Below, piece by piece: positions 7,017-11,700 of a stretch of DNA of 11,700 bases; the stretch's first letter is position 1, and the number at the start of each line of letters is the position of its first letter. The position numbers were made by a program, and so were the translations under genes. Source of the stretch: Desulfobacula sp. GTDB taxonomy: Bacteria > Desulfobacterota > Desulfobacteria > Desulfobacterales > Desulfobacteraceae. The notes below the pieces were generated by a model that saw nothing but the letters and a program-made list of their open reading frames with translations, did no database searches and was not told the origin of the DNA. Location of the stretch: the NCBI GenBank assembly GCA_027858355.1, contig JAQICW010000285.1, positions 1-11,700 of the forward strand, in the 5' to 3' direction.

Positions 7017-7672
7017 GATTCGATTGCTTTCTTAATTGTTGTTTCACCAATTTTTTTTGCATGGCTTATAGCATCATCCCAGTGTTTCATTAAAATATCT
7101 GAAGGATTTAGGAATTCGTTTTCTCCCGAGGCATCGATATGATTGTTAACATCAATGTTAATGCCAAATCCTTTTGACTTCAATGGTCCGATAGTAACAT
7201 TTATTTCACCACAATAGTCATCATTTCGGGGGCATTGTACGGATAATGATGTCATTCCTACTGGGTCGTTTAAAGTCTCATTCCATATGTCTTTGGGTGC
7301 TAACGTATGTCCTACCTTGTGCCAATCATCCTCATTGGATAAATCATAATTAGCCGAATAGTTCATACCCACCTTATTAATAGGAGTATGTTCGAGAATA
7401 TCAAAAATTGAAGCCATCAGATCTTTGAGTGGAATAAATTGTGATGGATCATTGGTTCTAGCGACGAATTTGTCATGCTGAATTTGTATTGCTAACCATG
7501 CAAGAGAAAACCTTGTTAAATCTTTATGTACAATCTCAACCTCTTGCTTTTCCATATCATCCTCAGAGATCAAACCGTTTCGCAATAACCACTCAGGATG
7601 AAATATTGCTGGATTAAATGAACCAACAAGAACTATACTGGCTTCTTCAGATGCAAGTTTTAAATTATTCAT
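7013..7672 (-). CDS. Hypothetical 219-aa protein (operon gene 1)
   Basis: The ATG at 7672-7670 gives a 219-aa soluble protein with no signal peptide; the upstream ribosome site is weak (AAAGAAA). The first part (VLVGSFNPAIFHPEWLLRNG) and the middle (LTRFSLAWLAIQIQHDKFVA, then IFDILEHTPINKVGMNYSAN) alternate strands and helices. The arrangement recalls TIGR04255-type proteins, sporadic two-domain proteins with a beta strand, helix and a late x-x-x-G-x-x-Y motif, but I cannot claim membership. A second beta region (GMTSLSVQCPRNDDYCGEIN) and a C-terminal helix rich in Lys and Ile complete it. No catalytic motif is visible. It leads the operon, is preceded by a promoter and a perfect dyad, and couples by a 4-base overlap to gene 2, so it may be the sensor or scaffold of the module. 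Confidence 0.8.
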   Translation of the reverse strand: MNNLKLASEEASIVLVGSFNPAIFHPEWLLRNGLISEDDMEKQEVEIVHKDLTRFSLAWLAIQIQHDKFVARTNDPSQFIPLKDLMASIFDILEHTPINKVGMNYSANYDLSNEDDWHKVGHTLAPKDIWNETLNDPVGMTSLSVQCPRNDDYCGEINVTIGPLKSKGFGINIDVNNHIDASGENEFLNPSDILMKHWDDAISHAKKIGETTIKKAIES

Positions 7673-7695
7673 GTCTATTTCTTTATGCTAAAAGT

Positions 7696-7716
7696 TTGAA
7701 TTACCTGATAATTCAA
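7696..7716. promoter_or_regulatory. Perfect 8-bp dyad in the leader of the three-gene operon (operator candidate)
   Basis: TTGAATTA (7696-7703), five bases, TAATTCAA (7709-7716). The dyad lies 24 bases upstream of the first ATG and just downstream of the putative -10, where a repressor would block transcription. It could also form a small hairpin in the 5' leader. No regulator gene is seen in the operon itself. Confidence 0.45.
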
Positions 7717-7728
7717 TAGTATAATATA

Positions 7729-7759
7729 CTTATATCATTATGGAAGGACTCCTTGTCAA
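7729..7759 (-). promoter_or_regulatory. Putative promoter of the three-gene operon
   Basis: On the minus strand a perfect TTGACA (7759-7754) is followed by overlapping -10 candidates: GATATA, ATATAA or TATAAG at spacers of 17, 18 and 19 bases. The -35 is strong, the -10 ambiguous. The predicted start site would place the dyad at 7696-7716 directly in the early transcript. Confidence 0.5.
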
Positions 7760-7907
7760 GTAGAAGACCGCTTATTTTTACTTCTTATCGGTATGCCAAT
7801 TTGAATCTATATACAACACTTTCTTGTATTACTGAAAAATTAAATATAAAAAAACGAATCGATATCAACATAGGATGAGTTTAAATTTTTCCGGTATTTG
7901 GGCGTGC

Positions 7908-7927
7908 ACTTCTGGCTGTTCAGAAGT
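7908..7927. repeat. 7-bp inverted repeat in the spacer downstream of the primase
   Basis: ACTTCTG (7908-7914), six bases, CAGAAGT (7921-7927). It is about 70 bases past the primase stop on the minus strand and lacks an immediate T run, so it is at best a weak terminator or a transcript-end hairpin. The rest of the 7760-7998 spacer is AT-rich and holds nothing else I can support. Confidence 0.35.
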
Positions 7928-7998
7928 CCATAAATTCTCAAGATTATCCTTGTGAAGTCCATTCTTTATTCAAAACCAACCAACCATAGTCTGCTCTG

Positions 7999-9102
7999 TT
8001 AAAACGGAGGGCGTTCATCAGGGTGCATGATTGCATTTCTAAAAGCTTGCTCGCCATCTTCGTTGAGTACATCCAACCAGTCTCTTGAGCGTCTATTCTT
8101 ATCCCGTTCCGGTAATAGAATGGATGGAATTATTCCTTTACGCATAAGTTTTTTATGTAAGGTAGTGGCTGCATTTATACCCGCATTGTTTTTGTCATTG
8201 TCTGCCCAGATTAAAACGTGCTTCACTTCTTCAGGGATTTCAAGATTCTTCATTCCATTAGTATCCCCGGTAGCCCATGTGGGTTGATTTGTCACATATC
8301 TTACTGCCATTGCTGTTTCTACACCTTCTGCTATTGAAATTTGTTTTCCAGGTGGATCAAGACGAATTGCAGCGCCATTTGTTGCTTTAGGCCTTATAGG
8401 ACTCCATTTCTTTTTTGCGGTATTTACTTCTGCTTTTCCCTTGTTTTTATTGGACAGATAGGTTCTGAGGATGTTGACATATTCTCCATCTGCTCTTTGG
8501 TATAAGCAAATCAAGGCAGGTAAATAGTCAATAGTCGTTTCACCATATTCATCCTCACCGTGGTATATCAGGTCTGGGTGATAAAGGATGGTATCTGGGA
8601 GAATATCAACATTGATACCTCTATGACGGAAATAGTCAATAGCTCTTGGGTGGTCATAGATACATCTATCAAGAATTTGCTGTATACTTTTTTCATTCTG
8701 GTTATTTTTCCATTTCTGCCTTTTAGCCATGTTTTCAAGAGCTTGCTGTTTTTTCCTGATGTCATCTATTGTTGGTTTTCTTCGAATACTTCCTGGTTCA
8801 CCACCGAGAAAAGCTGAGATTTCTTTTAACACCGTTGGAAAGGGCCAACGATTTGTCTGTTTAACAATTTCAAAGCCGTCAAAAGATCCGCAAGTGCAAA
8901 AGCCCATACCAGTCCTATTTACATTATACTCAAGACGAAAATCTTTTCTGCCATCTCTTCCTGGAGGGTGGAAAGGGCAATCAACATGTTTTCCGATTCT
9001 ATCAAGAGCTTCCTCAAGTTCATTATTCGCAAAATGCTCGAAGATTTCTATCCAATGGCCGGAAGCTCTTTCACGCACTTCTTCTTTATCGAGCAGGAGC
9101 AT
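7999..9102 (-). CDS. Stand-alone zinc-finger/Toprim DNA primase (phage P4 alpha/DUF7146-like)
   Basis: I chose the ATG at 9102-9100 because AGGAGA lies nine bases upstream; the open frame continues to 9228 but that part (MMMYFFCCNRIN) has no ribosome site. The 367-aa protein has an N-terminal zinc-binding module (CPFH at residues 42-45 and CTC at 69-71, with DGRKDFRLEYN between), like the CHC2 finger of P4-type primases. A basic linker and a middle domain (YFRHRGINVDILPDTILYHP) follow, then a Toprim fold: AEGVETAMAV (258-267, motif Glu), WADNDKNNAG (299-308, Asp pair) and RDWLDVL. It would make RNA primers for element replication. No helicase/NTPase domain follows, unlike P4 alpha, so a helicase must come from elsewhere or have been lost. 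It marks the right half as mobile-element DNA. Confidence 0.88.
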   Translation of the reverse strand: MLLLDKEEVRERASGHWIEIFEHFANNELEEALDRIGKHVDCPFHPPGRDGRKDFRLEYNVNRTGMGFCTCGSFDGFEIVKQTNRWPFPTVLKEISAFLGGEPGSIRRKPTIDDIRKKQQALENMAKRQKWKNNQNEKSIQQILDRCIYDHPRAIDYFRHRGINVDILPDTILYHPDLIYHGEDEYGETTIDYLPALICLYQRADGEYVNILRTYLSNKNKGKAEVNTAKKKWSPIRPKATNGAAIRLDPPGKQISIAEGVETAMAVRYVTNQPTWATGDTNGMKNLEIPEEVKHVLIWADNDKNNAGINAATTLHKKLMRKGIIPSILLPERDKNRRSRDWLDVLNEDGEQAFRNAIMHPDERPPF

Positions 9103-9141
9103 AGTTTTTATTCTCCTATCTTTTGAACGTAACCTCTCATT

Positions 9142-9150
9142 ATTATACCA
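9142..9150 (-). promoter_or_regulatory. Extended -10 promoter element for the primase gene
   Basis: The minus strand reads TGGTATAAT, an extended -10 with a perfect TATAAT (9147-9142), 40 bases before the chosen ATG. No good -35 is present at 16-18 bases, which an extended -10 can tolerate. Its position supports the shorter start at 9102, since a transcript from here would not contain the upstream codons. Confidence 0.45.
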
Positions 9151-9511
9151 AGATGATTCACAAATAATGGTGAAAGTTAGGATACAGCTATGATTAATCC
9201 GATTGCAACAAAAAAAGTACATCATCATGTAATCAATTACCCTATATAATTGGATCTTTGATGTGTAATGAAAAAGGTGCCTGCAATTGTATTAAGGTAC
9301 TGAAAATAAATGGGGAATCAGAAAAAGCTATTATAAAAAGTATAAATATGTATATTTATTTTTTTTATTCTCCGAGCCGTAGAAAATGGCAAGACAAGTC
9401 TCCGCTGCTCCTAAAAGAAAACGGCTATCCTCAAAGTTTGACATGGTTTTTTAGAGTTAAGCAAGGGGGCTTGAGATTTAATATTATTCAAAGCATTTTA
9501 GTTTAAAAAAG
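9151..9511. other. Intergenic region between primase promoter and terminator
   Basis: No gene is called. A plus-strand frame of about 80 codons (9261-9506, starting MCNEKGACNCIKVL) stops six bases before a strong terminator, which is suggestive. It has no ribosome site, unusual composition and no family I know. A short transcript ending at the terminator, coding or not, remains possible. Confidence 0.35.
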
Positions 9512-9546
9512 AAAAAACCTGAGATATGAAGTACCTCAGGTTTTTT
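9512..9546. terminator. Bidirectional intrinsic terminator
   Basis: AAAAAACCTGAG (9512-9523) pairs with CTCAGGTTTTTT (9535-9546) around an 11-base loop. A run of eight T follows on the plus strand and six T on the minus strand, so it works in both directions. On the minus strand it lies about 75 bases past the stop of the 203-aa gene and should end that transcript and insulate the primase gene. Confidence 0.85.
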
Positions 9547-9619
9547 TTAAAAATCTGCACATTTTTTCTTTCAGCGAAACTTGTCACCCTAATAGAAATT
9601 AACTTTCGTTTTTCTTTGG

Positions 9620-10231
9620 TTATTTTGCTGGTTTTGTAATGGTATCTGGAAGATTAACATCCGTTTCCTTCAGTTTATTAATTTTTTCAATGAGAGGCTC
9701 CCAACTCTCTAAACGCAATACAGTCGGTTGTTTAGGTAATGCTGCTACTACTTTTTCTTCCTTTAAAACACTTCCGAGATAACCGTGATTATTACTGGAT
9801 CGCCCTAAATACAAATCACGCAAAACGACTGCCCTGAAGGCTTCGTTTTCTACTTTAGCAATTATTGTTTGAATATCGCTCAAGGCAATCCATTTGGTGC
9901 TAAAGGCCCCAGAGCTTTCGTTACCGGTAATCCGCAAATATGCTTCATCAATGGCATCATCGAAACCAATCTCATACTGCAACTCGCCTACACCCCTGCT
10001 AGTAAGCTTTTGGCAGGATTTTTTGTATAAGATTATGATTGCAGTTTCATTGTCCGTTGTTTCTGAAACTTCTTCAGATACCGGAATAACGGTTTTATTT
10101 GAATCTACGTTTTCTTCAGGTATTTCTGTTTCCTGGATCGTAGATTTTATTTCAACTTTATCCTTTGATTTTAGGGTGTCTGGTGATTTCGCTGCCTTTG
10201 TTTTACTTGATGTTTTCTTAGGTCTGGCCAT
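9620..10231 (-). CDS. Hypothetical protein with lysine-rich N-terminal tail
   Basis: The ATG at 10231 has a perfect AGGAGG six bases upstream, so the start is secure. The 203-aa product opens with a basic tail (MARPKKTSSKTKAAKSPD) of a kind that binds nucleic acid non-specifically. A Glu/Asp/Thr-rich, probably disordered stretch follows to about residue 62. The folded part (AIIILYKKSCQKLTSRGVGE, FDDAIDEAYLRITGNESSGA, WIALSDIQTIIAKVENEAFR, AVVLRDLYLGRSSNNHGYLG) ends near residue 190. I do not recognise the family. The neighbours (primase, RadC, DUF2958) suggest an element maintenance or nucleoid-type protein. It is transcribed alone, divergently from radC, and ends at the bidirectional terminator. 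A dyad upstream may control it. Confidence 0.85.
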   Translation of the reverse strand: MARPKKTSSKTKAAKSPDTLKSKDKVEIKSTIQETEIPEENVDSNKTVIPVSEEVSETTDNETAIIILYKKSCQKLTSRGVGELQYEIGFDDAIDEAYLRITGNESSGAFSTKWIALSDIQTIIAKVENEAFRAVVLRDLYLGRSSNNHGYLGSVLKEEKVVAALPKQPTVLRLESWEPLIEKINKLKETDVNLPDTITKPAK

Positions 10232-10277
10232 TTTTTCCTCCTGTTGTGATGTCTAATTTGCATGGTTGAGTAATGTT

Positions 10278-10308
10278 TTGTAAGGTTAATATCCCAAATT
10301 CCTTACAA
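10278..10308. promoter_or_regulatory. Perfect 8-bp dyad in the divergent promoter region (operator candidate)
   Basis: TTGTAAGG (10278-10285), 15 bases, CCTTACAA (10301-10308). The half-site centres are 23 bases apart, about two helical turns, as for a dimeric repressor. It lies 47 bases upstream of the 203-aa gene and about 150 bases upstream of radC, in the 229-base spacer between the two divergent genes. Confidence 0.45.
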
Positions 10309-10460
10309 TAATAATATTTATTCCAACCTTCTTTAAAGACGCATTCGTTGGTATTCTTGACGTTTTTATTAAAATTTTAAATGGATATAATCTTAATAGA
10401 AAATATTTTTTATCTTATAATTTGAATGTGTTACTTTACTATCAAAAGAAGGGGGGATGA

Positions 10461-10961
10461 ATGTATGAAAGTAAGCAATTTTGGAAAGATGTGAAATCTG
10501 GAAAGTTCGCTTCAATGATTAAGGAATCCTCTGAAGGATTGAAGATAGCCAATGCTGAAGAGGTTTATAACATTATGAAACCACTGTTTGCTGAGCAGGA
10601 TGATGTGGAATCTTTTTACTGCATATTTCTGAATGCAAAGAACAAAGTACTTTCAATTGAGTTAATGTTTTCTGGAAGTATATTAGGCGCAAGTGTTTAT
10701 CCAAGAGAAATTGTAAAGAAAGTTCTATCTTTGAAAAGTACTAGCGTAATTCTAATCCATAATCATCCGTCTGGAGATACTGAACCGTCCAGTTCAGACT
10801 ATTTAATTACTGTAAAAATAGCTATTGCACTGGATTCTATAGGCGTTTGTGTTCATGACCATATCATTGTTGGGAAAGGTTATTTCAGTATGGCTGCTAC
10901 TGAAAAATTAAAGACCATCCAGGAAAAAGTAACTGATTTTTTAAACATCAGTATTTATTAA
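10461..10961 (+). CDS. radC: RadC-family JAMM/MPN-domain protein
   Basis: The ATG at 10461 follows a GGGGGG run (10451-10456). The 166-aa product is a single RadC (MPN/JAMM) domain. The upstream Glu lies in DVESFYCIFLNAKN (E50) and the metal motif is HNHPSGDTEPSSSD (100-113), fitting HxHx7SxxD exactly. It lacks the helix-hairpin-helix N-terminus of chromosomal RadC, as usual for copies carried on mobile elements (YkfG/YeeS type). The cellular role of RadC is unresolved; a hydrolase acting in DNA processing or anti-restriction has been proposed. An AT-rich spacer upstream contains TATAAT at 10416-10421 and 10386-10391 with weak -35 matches. A strong hairpin terminator lies 60 bases past the stop, so it is probably transcribed alone. 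Confidence 0.93.
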   Translation: MYESKQFWKDVKSGKFASMIKESSEGLKIANAEEVYNIMKPLFAEQDDVESFYCIFLNAKNKVLSIELMFSGSILGASVYPREIVKKVLSLKSTSVILIHNHPSGDTEPSSSDYLITVKIAIALDSIGVCVHDHIIVGKGYFSMAATEKLKTIQEKVTDFLNISIY

Positions 10962-10973
10962 AATAAAAAAATA

Positions 10974-11003
10974 TTTAATTGGCAGACAATTTTTTCAATT
11001 AAA
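10974..11003. repeat. AT-rich 8-bp inverted repeat after radC
   Basis: TTTAATTG (10974-10981), 14 bases, CAATTAAA (10996-11003). A competing shorter stem, AATTG-GCAGA-CAATT followed by T5, uses the same bases. Either could act as a weak first terminator or a protein site. Its role is unclear, since a strong terminator follows 20 bases later. Confidence 0.35.
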
Positions 11004-11023
11004 CATTTAAAAACATAAAATTA

Positions 11024-11076
11024 ACAAAAGAAAAAACAGAGCCCCTGCCTGGAGGGCGGGCTCTGTTTTCTTTTGT
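11024..11076. terminator. Strong hairpin terminator after radC
   Basis: A GC-rich stem CAGAGCCC / GGGCTCTG is extended by flanking arms (ACAAAAGAAAA and TTTTCTTTTGT), so nearly the whole 53 bases pair apart from a 2-A bulge and an inner loop. T-rich sequence on the plus strand follows the stem. It should end the radC transcript. It is only 17 bases before the next ATG. Confidence 0.85.
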
Positions 11077-11093
11077 AATTTAGGTTTAATATT

Positions 11094-11492
11094 ATGAAAA
11101 TTGTAAAGCAGAAAATAGAATTAGAGTATTTAGAACAAGAGTTTAGAGAAGTCGGTGAAAATCTTGAATCCCTATCATTGGTTAGGCTTCAGCTTGTAAA
11201 TGATAGCCATTTTGATTGTTTTGATTTCACTATTGAAATTTATGGGGATGGTGTTCCAGATGAGGTTGGACCTGTCATTGAGGTGGCTTTTGATGTTGAT
11301 GATTTGCTGACAGAAGTAAATCATTTACAGGGTATTGATAAACAAAAAATTTCATCATTATTTTCGCCAGACCTTTGTTGTGAATTAATTCAACGCAAAG
11401 TTAGGATCGAATTTAATACAGGTGATGACACTTTTGAAGTCTTGAATTTGTCTAAGCTGGGGGAAGGTTATCTTTTGGCTATGATCAGATGA
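11094..11492 (+). CDS. Hypothetical acidic 132-aa protein
   Basis: The ATG at 11094 gives a 132-aa acidic soluble protein with no signal peptide or membrane segment. The sequence alternates helices (IELEYLEQEFREVGENLESL) and strands (FDFTIEIYGDGVPDEVGPVI, then KVRIEFNTGDDTFEVLNLSK). I do not recognise the family. The ribosome site is weak (TAGG, about ten bases before the ATG) and the gene begins 18 bases after the radC terminator, so it either has a promoter inside that hairpin region or depends on read-through. The DUF2958 gene follows after 34 bases in the same direction, so the two are probably co-transcribed. Short acidic proteins of this kind are common cargo of integrative elements. 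Confidence 0.75.
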   Translation: MKIVKQKIELEYLEQEFREVGENLESLSLVRLQLVNDSHFDCFDFTIEIYGDGVPDEVGPVIEVAFDVDDLLTEVNHLQGIDKQKISSLFSPDLCCELIQRKVRIEFNTGDDTFEVLNLSKLGEGYLLAMIR

Positions 11493-11526
11493 TAAACGAA
11501 ATTCAAGATTATAAGGAGGGGTGGTC

Positions 11527-11700
11527 ATGGTGAATACTCCATCTAAAAGGCGTCTTGATCAAATCCCAAGATTATACGGGACAGAAAATATTCCAACAAA
11601 AGATAAGTTGATATATCTGCATTTCTATATATTCGGCTGTGATTGGTTTGTATGTGAATTCGACGGTACCGATAGATTATTTGGCTATGCAATATTAAAT
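11527..11700 (+). CDS. DUF2958 domain protein, 5' part (runs off the window)
   Basis: A strong ribosome site AAGGAGG (11513-11519) precedes the ATG at 11527, and the frame is open for 58 codons to the window edge. The translated start (IPRLYGTENIPTKDKLIYLH, then FYIFGCDWFVCEFDGTDRLF) matches the DUF2958 pattern, in which a Tyr-x-Thr/Glu-x-Ile entry is followed by a Trp-aromatic strand and an Asp-Gly turn, continuing GYAILN. DUF2958 proteins are small, of unknown function, and frequent in conjugative elements and plasmids near RadC, primase and antirestriction genes. This context fits. Only the first half of the domain is present. Confidence 0.85.
   Translation, partial: MVNTPSKRRLDQIPRLYGTENIPTKDKLIYLHFYIFGCDWFVCEFDGTDRLFGYAILN

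Noticed and set aside
7905..7912. TGCACTTC, shared with the 3' end of selC, as a possible att repeat
   Set aside because: The match is only 8 bases and does not extend into the CCGCCA end or the T-arm; chance is likely.
9103..9228. N-terminal extension of the primase frame
   Set aside because: It has no ribosome site, an unlike composition, and overlaps the extended -10 promoter; the ATG at 9102 has AGGAGA.
9261..9506. Plus-strand open frame of about 80 codons ending at the bidirectional terminator
   Set aside because: The nearby terminator is attractive, but there is no ribosome site or family resemblance, and the terminator already serves the minus-strand 203-aa gene.

Overview
The window is AT-rich and protein content points to an anaerobic deltaproteobacterium-like host, probably a sulfate reducer of the Desulfobacterota. 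The signs are a selenocysteine tRNA, spore-photoproduct-lyase/DUF1848 radical SAM remnants and a PAS-HisKA sensor of the type common in that group. This assignment is an inference from gene families, not from a marker gene.

Left part (1-4100). This is a graveyard of broken chromosomal genes. A PAS-HisKA sensor has lost its 5' end. A YgjP-type (M48-like) metallopeptidase has a frameshift and has lost the piece that should carry HExxH. A secreted endonuclease/exonuclease/phosphatase protein has lost its catalytic Glu and its C-terminal half. A long radical-SAM chimera (SPL family joined to DUF1848) has two reading-frame breaks and has lost most of its [4Fe-4S] cysteine motif. Only a small two-helix membrane protein (1193-1648) looks intact.

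Boundary (4100-5380). A 98-nt tRNA-Sec gene (selC, minus strand, anticodon TCA, encoded CCA) lies here behind a near-consensus promoter. The long flanks on both sides hold no convincing gene.

Middle (5381-7760). A compact, apparently intact three-gene minus-strand operon has overlapping genes, its own promoter and a perfect dyad in the leader. It encodes a 219-aa protein of unknown function, a 175-aa protein with a disordered N-terminus and a beta-rich C-terminal domain, and a ComEC-like metallo-beta-lactamase-fold hydrolase with HxHxDH, a downstream Asp and an HHGS motif. This is the best candidate here for an undescribed system, possibly defence-related.

Right part (7999-11700). This looks like the inside of an integrative or plasmid-like element. 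It carries a stand-alone Zn-finger/Toprim primase of the phage P4/DUF7146 kind, an unknown 203-aa protein with a lysine-rich tail, a divergent RadC-family JAMM protein, an unknown acidic 132-aa protein and the start of a DUF2958 protein. Two strong hairpin terminators and a perfect dyad in the divergent spacer mark the transcription units. No integrase, att repeat, transposase or CRISPR array is visible.
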